Assembly (NCBI GenBank): GCA_025358125.1
Contig: JANYKS010000033.1
Coordinates: 1-64,000, forward strand
Direction of reading: 5' to 3'
Source: Actinomycetes bacterium
GTDB lineage: Bacteria; Actinomycetota; Acidimicrobiia; Acidimicrobiales; Ilumatobacteraceae
DNA length: 64,000 nt
This document shows, one piece after another, positions 53,038 through 61,100 of the stretch (its first letter is position 1; the number at the start of each line of letters is the position of its first letter). The translations under genes were made by a program, and so were the position numbers. The notes beneath the pieces were generated by a model that saw only the letters and a list, made by a program, of their open reading frames with translations, made no database searches and was not told where the DNA came from.

Positions 53038-53967
53038 CTAGGTTTGGATATCGCCTCGGTCCAACAACTCCAGGACCTCGCCGAGTGATTCAATGCTGGC
53101 TTGGTTGATCGGGTCGACCACGAGTTGCAGATGTGATGCGCCGGCTCGCGCGAACTGTTCGAGTTGTTCTGCGATCTCCTGGCTCGAACCGCGGATCGGA
53201 GCGATCTGATCGCGGTGATAGCTGCCCATCACCCGGCCACCACCGCCGTCGAGTTGGACATAGACGGCCGCCGTCGCCTCGACGCTCGCCGGGTCGCGCC
53301 CGACAGCGGCGCAGCGCTCGCCGACTCGGTCCTTGACGGCCGCGAACCCAGCGGCAGTGTTGGCGGACTGGCTCCACCACACGTTCCATGCATCGACATG
53401 AGGCAGTCCGATGCTCAGCATCCGTTCGCCGACCGACCCGATCATCAGCGGCGGACCGCCTGCTCGGACGGGCGCCGGATCGAGCACGCAGTTCTCGACC
53501 CGGTAGAACTCACCGGCGAAGTCGATCCGGCCCTCGCGCAGCAACGTCTTGATGATCGTGAACGCTTCGGCGAAACGCGACACCCGTCGGTCGTACTCGA
53601 ACCCGAAGGCGCGATACTCGCGCTCGTTCCATCCGGCGCCGAGGCCGACGATCAGCCGACCTCCCGAGATCGCGTCGACGGTTGCGGCCTGTTTGGCAAG
53701 CATCGCCGGTGCGTGGAAGCTCGTCGATGCGACGAGCGGGCCGAGTTCGATCCGCGTTGTCACCGCGGCGATCGCGGCGAGCGAGGTCCACGCCTCCCAC
53801 GGTCCGCGTGTCACACCGCCGGGGAGGTCGTACAGGAGGTGGTCCCCGACCCACAGCGAGTCGAAACCGGCGGCTTCGGCTCGGCATGCCATCGCAATGA
53901 CCTCTGGCCAGGCGACCTCGCGCTCGACCTCGGGGAGTTGGATTCCGATCTTGCAGGGGCGGGACAT
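53038..53967 (-). CDS. LLM-class F420-type oxidoreductase
   Basis: 309 residues of the luciferase-like TIM barrel: KIGIQLPEVEREVAWPEV, FDSLWVGDHLLYD, ATVDAISGGRLIVGLGAGWNEREYRAFG (hallmark) and PPLMIGSVGERML. Actinobacterial members of this branch mostly use F420, though FMN cannot be excluded. The substrate is unknown. It lies 93 bp upstream of the monooxygenase on the same strand, so the two may be co-expressed. Confidence 0.88.
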   Translation of the reverse strand: MSRPCKIGIQLPEVEREVAWPEVIAMACRAEAAGFDSLWVGDHLLYDLPGGVTRGPWEAWTSLAAIAAVTTRIELGPLVASTSFHAPAMLAKQAATVDAISGGRLIVGLGAGWNEREYRAFGFEYDRRVSRFAEAFTIIKTLLREGRIDFAGEFYRVENCVLDPAPVRAGGPPLMIGSVGERMLSIGLPHVDAWNVWWSQSANTAAGFAAVKDRVGERCAAVGRDPASVEATAAVYVQLDGGGGRVMGSYHRDQIAPIRGSSQEIAEQLEQFARAGASHLQLVVDPINQASIESLGEVLELLDRGDIQT

Positions 53968-54068
53968 GGACCAAGCCTATGAAGATGACGTCGTGACGAC
54001 GCCGCAATTTGGCGAGTCGAACGGACTCCCGCTGCACGCAACTCGCATGCGGCCGCGACAATGGCCTG

Positions 54069-54953
54069 ATGAAACGCCGGTCATTGCCTTCCGCTGTCTG
54101 CGTGGCGGGCGCCGCGTTGTGCGTCCTCACGCTACTGGCGTCCGCGTGTTCGTCGAACGACGCGGCGAGCAGCCCCTCGACAACGGTGGTCGCACCCGCC
54201 TCTGCCTCGACAGTCATTCCGGCGGCTGCGTCGGCGGCTGCGTCGACACCCACGCCGGCGGCTGCGTCGGCCATCGCTCCGATCACGGCTCCGCCGACGA
54301 CCGTGCCACCGACGACCGTGCCACCGAAGACCGTGCCACCGAAGACCGTGCCGTTCGCCACCGCTGCCCCTGTAACCGCCTCGACGCCGACGACGATTGG
54401 CAAGCCGGGGTCCACTCCGTACGGCATGCCCGTCGCCGAGCCGACGAAGGCGGGCTACGCGCACGAGCATCACGACTATCCGGCCACCGACATCTTCGTC
54501 GGCTGCGGAGCCATCATCGTCTCGCCGGTCAACGGCCGGGTGTTGGAGTCCCGCCGCACCGATGGATGGACCAAGAGCGTCGACAACCCTGCGACGCGGG
54601 GCGGCAAGTCGGTCGCAATCCTCGGTGATGACGGAGTCCGCTATTACTTCGCGCACTTCGACTCGATCGACACCGGCATCGAACCCGGCGTGCACGTCAG
54701 CATCGGCGATCATCTCGGTCTGATGGGCAGGACGGGACGAGCGGGTGCGTGTCACCTCCACTTCGCGATATCGCCGCCGTGCCCCGCCAAGGAGTGGGCG
54801 GTTCGGCGAGGCGTGATCTGGCCGTGGCCGTACCTCGACGCGTGGCGGACCGGCAAACAACTCAGTCCTGCGGCCGAGATCGCTGCATGGTCGCCAGCAC
54901 ACCCGACCGCGTGCGCAGACGCGATGGCCGATCCCAACGCCGCCGAGTCGTAG
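54069..54953 (+). CDS. M23 (LytM-type) peptidase-domain lipoprotein
   Basis: 294 residues from the ATG at 54069. Lipoprotein signal CVLTLLASAC, then an Ala/Thr/Pro-rich spacer with tandem TTVPP/KTVPP units (about 80-100). The M23 domain has zinc ligands in HEHHDYPATDIF and the HLHF motif near residue 236, with GCGAIIVSPVNGRV and YYFAHFDS between. Likely cleaves or binds peptidoglycan at the cell envelope. It may be catalytic, since the His/Asp/HxH set is present. Confidence 0.88.
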   Translation: MKRRSLPSAVCVAGAALCVLTLLASACSSNDAASSPSTTVVAPASASTVIPAAASAAASTPTPAAASAIAPITAPPTTVPPTTVPPKTVPPKTVPFATAAPVTASTPTTIGKPGSTPYGMPVAEPTKAGYAHEHHDYPATDIFVGCGAIIVSPVNGRVLESRRTDGWTKSVDNPATRGGKSVAILGDDGVRYYFAHFDSIDTGIEPGVHVSIGDHLGLMGRTGRAGACHLHFAISPPCPAKEWAVRRGVIWPWPYLDAWRTGKQLSPAAEIAAWSPAHPTACADAMADPNAAES

Positions 54954-55000
54954 CAACCCGCCGCGGCGAGGTGGCCGAGGGGGTACAGCTACTCCGGCCG

Positions 55001-55053
55001 ACGCTTGATGTAACGCCGTGGCTGTCAGGCGACCACGGCGTTACATCAAGCGT
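55001..55053. repeat. Perfect copy of dispersed palindromic repeat
   Basis: Arms of 21 nt (55001-55021 and 55033-55053) pair perfectly around the 11-nt loop CTGTCAGGCGA; the left arm contains CTTGATGTAACGCCGTGG. It lies about 50 bp after the M23 lipoprotein stop and 106 bp before the aldo/keto reductase start. It shares the arm sequence and loop start with 10028-10078. Confidence 0.88.
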
Positions 55054-55158
55054 TGCAACGCCGAGCCGACCACCCGGATCACCCCGCCGCAAGCGGGTCG
55101 CGTGATGGCATCACAGGCCGAACGAGGAGATTCCGGGCGAATGCGCGAGGATGTCAGG

Positions 55159-56133
55159 ATGCGCTATCGACAATTAGGCCGCACAGCACTGCAGGTGAGC
55201 GAGCTGTGTCTCGGCACGATGAACTTCGGGCCGGAGACTCCCGAGGAGGAATCCTGCGCGATCATGGATCGCGCCCTTGATCTGGGGATCAATTTCTTCG
55301 ACACGGCCAATCGCTACGGGGGCGACAAGGGCGTGGGCGCAACCGAGGAGATCGTTGGTCGGTGGTTCGCGCTCGGCGGTGATCGGCGCGAGAAGGTGGT
55401 GCTCGCCACCAAGCTGTATGGGCCGATGTCGCACTGGCCGAATGATGGCCGGCTCTCCGCTCGCCATATTCGCGCCGCGTGCGATGCCAGCCTGCGGCGG
55501 CTGCAGACCGACCACATCGACCTCTATCAAATGCATCACATCGACCGCACCGCACCTTGGGATGAGGTCTGGCAAGCGATGGAGGTTCTCGTCCAGCAGG
55601 GCAAGATCATCTACGTCGGCAGCAGCAACTTCGCCGGCTGGCACATCGCACGGGCGAACGAGACGGCACGCGAGCGAGGCTTCCTCGGCCTGGTCAGCGA
55701 GCAGAGCCACTACAACCTGTTGGTCCGCCAAGTGGAGCTGGAGGTGCTGCCGGCATGCCTGCAATACGGCGTCGGGGTCATTCCGTGGAGCCCGTTGTCG
55801 GGCGGTCTGCTCGGTGGGGTTGTCGGCGACGAAGCGACGGCGCGTCGCCAATCGCCCATAGCGCTGAAGCGGATCGACAAACTGCGACCGCAACTCGAGC
55901 AGTGGGAAGCGCTCTGTCGCGAACTCGGCGAGGACCCCGCAGCGGTGGCGCTCGCGTGGCTGTTGCATCAGCCAGGCGTGACGTGCCCGATCATCGGTCC
56001 GCGAACGATGGATCAGCTCGTGGGCGCCCCGCTGCGCGCGTTCGACATCACCATTGCCCCAGAGACCGCAAAGACGATCGATTCGATCTTCCCCGGCCCG
56101 GGCGGTACGGCACCCGAGGCCTACGCCTGGTAG
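55159..56133 (+). CDS. Aldo/keto reductase
   Basis: 324 residues from the ATG at 55159 (MRYRQLGRTALQVSELCLGT). An in-frame ATG at 55141 and more upstream codons are less conserved. Catalytic tetrad: Asp and Tyr in FFDTANRYG, Lys in VLATKLYG, His in YQMHHID. NADPH site in the C-terminal part (WLLHQPGVTCPIIGPRTMDQL). The family reduces aldehydes or ketones; the substrate is not assignable (AKR12/13-like by overall form). Confidence 0.92.
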   Translation: MRYRQLGRTALQVSELCLGTMNFGPETPEEESCAIMDRALDLGINFFDTANRYGGDKGVGATEEIVGRWFALGGDRREKVVLATKLYGPMSHWPNDGRLSARHIRAACDASLRRLQTDHIDLYQMHHIDRTAPWDEVWQAMEVLVQQGKIIYVGSSNFAGWHIARANETARERGFLGLVSEQSHYNLLVRQVELEVLPACLQYGVGVIPWSPLSGGLLGGVVGDEATARRQSPIALKRIDKLRPQLEQWEALCRELGEDPAAVALAWLLHQPGVTCPIIGPRTMDQLVGAPLRAFDITIAPETAKTIDSIFPGPGGTAPEAYAW

Positions 56134-56377
56134 CACCTGCCCGGTAGCACCTGCCCGGTAGCACTTGCCTGGTCGGAACGCCGCGCAGCTGCTCGTCAAT
56201 CCTGCCCGACCGGGTCTGCGGTTGCGAGTACTCGCGCAGCTTCGGGCGGTGCAATGCAGCCACCACGGACGCGTCGTCGACTCGGCCGGCAGCCTTGAGC
56301 AACCGCGCCAGCTTCAATCGTTCGCTGACGAACCCCGTCGGGTCGGCGGCGTAGAGCGCGCGAGCCTCCTCGATCAT
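56048..56377 (-). pseudogene. N-terminal fragment of a hypothetical actinobacterial protein
   Basis: The first 50 residues, MIEEARALYAADPTGFVSER, LKLARLLKAAGRVDDASVVAALHRPK, resemble the start of a common actinobacterial hypothetical family (LY..PP.EF...RN.L...LR..G....A..V.ALR.PS). The family then continues with a long helical coiled body. Here the frame turns into Arg/Gly-rich sequence after REYSQPQ and runs antisense into the aldo/keto reductase, so the rest of the gene is gone. Confidence 0.45.
56131..56172. repeat. Three tandem 14-bp repeats at a stop codon
   Basis: GTAGCACCTGCCCG occurs twice, followed by a third copy with two changes (GTAGCACTTGCCTG). The array begins on the aldo/keto reductase stop codon (TGG TAG) and extends 40 bp. 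Confidence 0.8.
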
Positions 56378-56496
56378 GACCGCAGTCTCTCATCTCGCCG
56401 GCCTCGAAACCTCCACCGGCTGGGGCTGACGACGCGCGGTACACGTGCGCCGATGCCCGTCGTAGCACCGCCCGCTACCCATGGCCTGACCGTCGT

Positions 56497-56961
56497 TCAG
56501 CCGGGACGGCCGTTGCGGGCGAGCGAGGCGTTCGACCACTCCGAGAATCCAGTCAGTTCTCGCCCGAACCAGTCCGGTGGCGCGAAGGCCGCAGCCGCTT
56601 CGCCCGATTCGAACTCGACCTCCACGATCCACAATCCGTCGAGCTCGCCGGAGTAGATGTCGACCTCGGCCGTGTGGGTGCCGAGGTTTACGAGGTGGCG
56701 CTGCTTGTCGATTCGGCGGGCGGCGGTGAATGGCCACAGTTGCTCGGCGGCGGCCGCTCCGATACCGACCTCGACCTCGGTCCGCACGAGCCCTCCACCG
56801 GCCTTCACCGTGAGCACTGCCCCTTGTTCGCTGAGCCGGATGCGGACCTCGACGCCGTTCTCCTCGGCGAGATAGCCCTGGCGCAACCGTGACCCGTGCC
56901 CGAGCACGTCGGCGGGCGGTAGCCGCTCGACGATGAACTTTCGCTCGATCTCCTCTGTCAC
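56497..56961 (-). CDS. CYTH-domain (triphosphate tunnel) protein
   Basis: 154 residues, GTG start. The CYTH hallmark ExExK is seen as EIERKF at residues 4-9, followed by RLRQGYLAEENGVEVRIRL, LTVKAGGG, RTEVEV and VDIYSGELDGLWIVEVEF, alternating charged strands of the tunnel. The family hydrolyses inorganic triphosphate or thiamine triphosphate, or makes cAMP; small bacterial CYTH proteins are mostly tripolyphosphatases. Its start is only 9 bp from that of the divergent CHAD gene. Confidence 0.9.
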   Translation of the reverse strand: MTEEIERKFIVERLPPADVLGHGSRLRQGYLAEENGVEVRIRLSEQGAVLTVKAGGGLVRTEVEVGIGAAAAEQLWPFTAARRIDKQRHLVNLGTHTAEVDIYSGELDGLWIVEVEFESGEAAAAFAPPDWFGRELTGFSEWSNASLARNGRPG

Positions 56962-56970
56962 GGCTCCAGT

Positions 56971-58527
56971 ATGGGCGATCGCCGATTACCGTTGGTGCAA
57001 CTGATGGAGACCACCACGTTCATACCGGCCGGGCGCACGACCGTCGAGATGCGCGAGATCCTTCTCGGCAACGGTTTCGTTGTCGGCCAACCCGTGACGT
57101 CGACCAGCACGGTGCTCGACACGTTCGACGGTCTGCTCCACCAGGCAGGGATGCGGTTGACGTTGCGATGCGCGCCCGACTCCGTTCTCGTCCTCACCTC
57201 GAGCGGTTCCCCACCGGCGACGATGCCGGTCACGCAAGCGACTCGATTCGTTGCCGATCTCTCCGCCGGACCGTTCCGTTCCCGTCTCGCCGCAGTGACC
57301 GGGATCCGCGCCCTGCTGCCGGTCGTGTCATTCACCGAGCGCGTCACGACCGCCGTTCGGCGCGACCGGGAGGGCAAGACCGCCGTCACACTCACGCTGC
57401 ACGAGCCGATCACGGATGGCCATTCACCGGCGTTGATGATCGACGTCACGGAACACCTGGGCCATCCGAAACCAGCTGCTCGCGCCCGCAAGCTGCTCAG
57501 CGCGATCGGATGTACGACGCTCGGGCACGACGTCGTCGGGCAGATCATCACGTCGAGCGGCGCGGATCCGGCCGGCTTCGACAGTTCCCCAGCAGTGCCG
57601 CTCGACGCGTCGCAGCCCGCGATCGTCGGCTGGCAGACTGTGCTCGCCGGTCTCGCCCTGACCATCGACGCGAATTGGCAAGGAACGATCGATGAGATCG
57701 ATCCGGAGTTCCTCCACGAGTTGCGAGTCGCAGTCAGACGCAGTCGGTCGGTGATCGCGCAGGGAAAGCGAATCCTGCCGGACGCGGTTCGCAAAACCTT
57801 CCGCGAGGAGTTCGGCTGGCTCGGGGCCATCACCGGACCACCTCGCGACCTCGACGTGTACGTCATCGAATGGAGCCGCTACGTCGCCCCGCTCGGCCCG
57901 CTCAGCATTGCGGCACTGCAGCCGGTTCTCGAACACCTCCAGGCCCACCGAGGGCGGGCCCACGCCGACCTCGTCGAGGCCATGCGTTCCGAGCGGGCGG
58001 CCCAGTTGCTGACGACGTGGGCCGCCTGGCTGCACGCAACGCCCGACACCGTGGACCCCAGCGAGCACGCGAACCACTCGTTGGGGCGCGTCGTGGCTGA
58101 GCAGATCAGCGATCTGCACGAGACGTTGCTCGATCACGGGCGCAGGATCACAGACGAGTCGCCTGCGCAAGATCTGCACGACCTGCGCAAGATCGCCAAG
58201 AAACTGCGCTACCTCTTCGAATGTTTCGCCACCGTCTTGGCGACCAAGCCACTCAAGTCGTTCGTGAGTCAGCTCAAACAACTGCAGGACAATCTCGGCG
58301 AGCACCAAGACGCCGCCGTGCACGCCGACGAACTTCGAGCTGTCGCCGCCGAGCTGAACTCGGAATCGACGAGCCCGGACACGTTCATCGCCATCGGCCG
58401 ACTGAGCGAGCGGCTCGAGTTGGCCAAGGCATCGGCACGCGACGAGTTCCCGCGACGGTTCGACGCATACGACTCCAAGCCAACCCGCCGCCTGCTGCGC
58501 GGCATGCTCGAAGCGCTCGACCGATGA
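56971..58527 (+). CDS. CYTH-like/CHAD domain protein
   Basis: 518 residues from the ATG at 56971, or 507 from the ATG at 57004 (METTTFIPAG). The N-terminal 200 residues form a diverged CYTH domain without a clear ExExK. From about 240 on is the CHAD helical domain: DPEFLHELRVAVRRSRSVI, GPPRDLDVYVIEW, LHDLRKIAKKLRYLFECF and LQDNLGEHQDAAVH, with the conserved His/Arg/Lys residues that bind polyphosphate. It probably binds polyphosphate granules. Neighbours are a CYTH enzyme and a polyphosphate kinase. Confidence 0.92.
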   Translation: MGDRRLPLVQLMETTTFIPAGRTTVEMREILLGNGFVVGQPVTSTSTVLDTFDGLLHQAGMRLTLRCAPDSVLVLTSSGSPPATMPVTQATRFVADLSAGPFRSRLAAVTGIRALLPVVSFTERVTTAVRRDREGKTAVTLTLHEPITDGHSPALMIDVTEHLGHPKPAARARKLLSAIGCTTLGHDVVGQIITSSGADPAGFDSSPAVPLDASQPAIVGWQTVLAGLALTIDANWQGTIDEIDPEFLHELRVAVRRSRSVIAQGKRILPDAVRKTFREEFGWLGAITGPPRDLDVYVIEWSRYVAPLGPLSIAALQPVLEHLQAHRGRAHADLVEAMRSERAAQLLTTWAAWLHATPDTVDPSEHANHSLGRVVAEQISDLHETLLDHGRRITDESPAQDLHDLRKIAKKLRYLFECFATVLATKPLKSFVSQLKQLQDNLGEHQDAAVHADELRAVAAELNSESTSPDTFIAIGRLSERLELAKASARDEFPRRFDAYDSKPTRRLLRGMLEALDR

Positions 58528-58592
58528 AGGTCCTGGCCACGTGAGCATCCGCATCTGGCCACCGGATCGCGTTGCGCCGGCGCAACTTCCAT

Positions 58593-59393
58593 ATGATCGG
58601 CGCGATGGGTCGCCTCGATCAGCTTGATCTCACGGAGCGTCTGAGTAGCCGTGACTACGAGTCGCGCCTCCAGGCCGCGCAGCGACGACTGCTCCAGCTC
58701 CGCCTGCACCTCGGTGGGCAACTCGGATCCGGCGAACTGGGGCCGGCGTTGCTCGTGGTATTCGAGGGTCCCGACGCGGCCGGCAAGGGCGGTGCAATCC
58801 GCCAGATCGTCGGGCCGCTCGATCCGCGCCACTACAGCGTGCACACGTACTCGGCGCCGACCTTCGACGAGAAGCGTCACCATTTCCTGTGGCGCTTCTA
58901 CCGCGAACTACCCGGGCTCGGTGGCATGGCGGTGTTCGACCGCAGCTGGTATGGACGAGTCCTCGTCGAGCGGATCGAGAGCTACGCCAGCGTCGAACAG
59001 TGGGGAAGGGCCTACGAGGAGATCGTCCAGTTCGAGAGCACTCTCGTGCGTGAGGGCATGATCCTGGTCAAGCTGTGGCTGCAGATCAGCGACGACGAGC
59101 AACTTCGCCGCTTCCGTGGCCGCGAGTCAGATCCGCTCAAGCGCTGGAAGCTGACCGACGAGGACTGGCGAAACCGCGACCGCAACCGCGAGTACGAGCA
59201 GGCTGCCGAGGACATGTTCGCCCGCACCGATCACGACCTCGCTCCGTGGGACATCATCGCCGGAGAGCAGAAGCGACTGGGCAGGGTCAAGGTGCTGGAG
59301 GCGTTGAATCGCCAAATCGAGGTCGGGATGCACCGCTTCGGCACGCTCGCTCCGTCGTTCGACGACCTCGATGAGTCAGCTCTTCACTCGTGA
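58593..59393 (+). CDS. ppk2: Polyphosphate kinase 2 (PPK2)
   Basis: 266 residues from the ATG at 58593; a TTG at 58572 and an ATG at 58605 are alternatives. PPK2 P-loop core: FEGPDAAGKGGAIRQIV (Walker A), the lid region, and FDRSWYGRVLVERIE (Walker B). The C-terminus RWKLTDEDWRNRDR and TDHDLAPWDIIAGEQKR is family-typical. Transfers phosphate between polyphosphate and nucleotides. It starts 65 bp after the CHAD gene in the same direction. Confidence 0.94.
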   Translation: MIGAMGRLDQLDLTERLSSRDYESRLQAAQRRLLQLRLHLGGQLGSGELGPALLVVFEGPDAAGKGGAIRQIVGPLDPRHYSVHTYSAPTFDEKRHHFLWRFYRELPGLGGMAVFDRSWYGRVLVERIESYASVEQWGRAYEEIVQFESTLVREGMILVKLWLQISDDEQLRRFRGRESDPLKRWKLTDEDWRNRDRNREYEQAAEDMFARTDHDLAPWDIIAGEQKRLGRVKVLEALNRQIEVGMHRFGTLAPSFDDLDESALHS

Positions 59394-59404
59394 CGAACTT
59401 TGAG

Positions 59405-59776
59405 TCACGCGCACGCGATGCAGCGCGAGGCTGATGGAATCGCTTTCAGCCGCTCGACACCGATCGCCCGTTCACACACCTCGCACGTGCCGTACAGGCC
59501 TTCGTCCAACTTGGCCATCGCCGCGTCGATGGCGTCGCGATCTGCCGATGCCTGATTGAGCAGTGCAGTGACCTGAGCGCGCTCGAACGCGATCGTCGTG
59601 CCCTCTGGATCGTGTTCGTCGTCCGTTCCGACGAGCTCGGCCGCCTCGACGATCGAGTTGAAGCTGTCGGTGAGCGTGGCGATCTGCGCGTCGGCGTGCT
59701 CGCGCTGCTCGCCGAGGGAGACCCGTAGCATTTTCTTCGCGGCTGCGGAAAGCGGGGCGGTCCTGACATCGTCCAT
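59405..59776 (-). CDS. DksA/TraR-type zinc-finger protein
   Basis: 123 residues from the ATG at 59776; an ATG at 59794 adds six. A coiled-coil N-terminal half (LGEQREHADAQIATLTDSF) precedes the C4 zinc finger CEVCERAI, CIAC with the linker ERLKAIPSASR. A DksA-like secondary-channel regulator of RNA polymerase or a relative. It converges on PPK2 with an 11-bp gap, so no room for separate terminators. The longer frame up to 60556 is shadow. Confidence 0.88.
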   Translation of the reverse strand: MDDVRTAPLSAAAKKMLRVSLGEQREHADAQIATLTDSFNSIVEAAELVGTDDEHDPEGTTIAFERAQVTALLNQASADRDAIDAAMAKLDEGLYGTCEVCERAIGVERLKAIPSASRCIACA

Positions 59777-59962
59777 GACATGGACACTACCCATCTCGTT
59801 GGTGATCGAACCGCACCGATCGGCACCGGAGCAGTCGACAACGCTGCGAGCGATCGTCGCGGGGTGATGCTTCGCGCGTGGCAGAGGCTGCGACGAGCAT
59901 CTCGACCGGAACGACCGAACACGTGTCTTCGGCTGACTCGGATGCGATCCATACTGGGTTCT

Positions 59963-61042
59963 ATGATCACGATCCCGCCGCTCAGCACCACCTACGCGCA
60001 GGCCCGCGCCGCGTTCCTCCGTGCCGGCGAGTCTGCGCTCGCCCGGATCGAGCATCACATCCATCCACGTGTCGGGCCCGAGGGCGAGGAGCTCGCGATC
60101 GACGTCGCCGAACTCGGACCAAGCGACGCCAGCCACGTCGTCGTGGTCGTCTCTGCGACGCACGGAGTGGAGGGTTACTGCGGATCCGCGCTCCAACGCC
60201 ACTGGCTCGAGCAGCATTCGCCCGAGCGCCCCGACGCCGTCCGGTTGATCATGGTGCACGGGCTCAATCCGTTCGGGTTCGCCTGGGTTCGGCGGGTCAA
60301 CGAGGACAACGTCGATCTCAACCGCAACTTCATCGATTGGTCCGAGCCCGCTCCTGCGACGCCCGAATACGACGAGATCGCCGATCTGCTGGTGCCGGCG
60401 GAATGGTCCGAGGCAGAGCAGCAACGCACGCTCGACGCGCTGTTCGAAGTGGTCAGCTCGGTCGGCCTCGAACGGATGCAAACGATCGTGAGCGCTGGCC
60501 AGTACACCAAACCGACGGGTGTCTTCTACGGCGGTCTCGGTCCTGTCTGGTCGCACACGTGGCTGCGGTCGTGGAGTTCCGAGCGACTTGCGGGTGCGTC
60601 ACACGTCACGATCATCGATCTCCATACCGGGCTCGGGCAGTGGGGCTTGGGCGAGCTGATCGGCAGCGAGACTTCGACGAGCGCTGCCCACCAACGCGCC
60701 GTCGCGCTGTGGGGCGACGTCACATCGATGGTCGACGGCGACAGCGTGTCGGCCAACCTGACCGGCGACTGGCAGGCAGTTGCGGCCGAACTCGCGCCGC
60801 ACGCCGAGGTCACGTCGACGACGATCGAGTACGGCATCGTCGACACCATCACGGTAATGCAGGCGCTGCGTGCCGACGCGTGGCTCCACGCCCACGGGGA
60901 TCCGACCGGCCCCGACGCTCCCGCGATCCGAGCCCAGGTCCGGGCCGCGTTCGCCGACGACGACCCGGCATGGCTCGAGCAGGTCTGGCCCCGCTTCGCC
61001 GAAGTACTCGAGCGCGCGCTGGACGCAGCCGCCGACCGCTGA
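59963..61042 (+). CDS. DUF2817 (M14-like) peptidase-family protein
   Basis: 359 residues from the ATG at 59963; an in-frame ATG exists at 59942. M14-like zinc site: SATHGVEGYCGS (H-x2-E), NEDNVDLNRNF (substrate-binding) and IDLHTGLGQWG (second His), with a possible catalytic Glu in TTIEYG. DUF2817 members are predicted carboxypeptidase-fold hydrolases of unknown substrate. No signal peptide, so cytosolic. It begins 187 bp beyond the divergent zinc-finger gene. Confidence 0.88.
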   Translation: MITIPPLSTTYAQARAAFLRAGESALARIEHHIHPRVGPEGEELAIDVAELGPSDASHVVVVVSATHGVEGYCGSALQRHWLEQHSPERPDAVRLIMVHGLNPFGFAWVRRVNEDNVDLNRNFIDWSEPAPATPEYDEIADLLVPAEWSEAEQQRTLDALFEVVSSVGLERMQTIVSAGQYTKPTGVFYGGLGPVWSHTWLRSWSSERLAGASHVTIIDLHTGLGQWGLGELIGSETSTSAAHQRAVALWGDVTSMVDGDSVSANLTGDWQAVAAELAPHAEVTSTTIEYGIVDTITVMQALRADAWLHAHGDPTGPDAPAIRAQVRAAFADDDPAWLEQVWPRFAEVLERALDAAADR

Positions 61043-61100
61043 GCCAGCGATCACCGAGCCGGCCGGCCCGAATTGCCGGTGCAGCGGGCAGACTGTGGCG

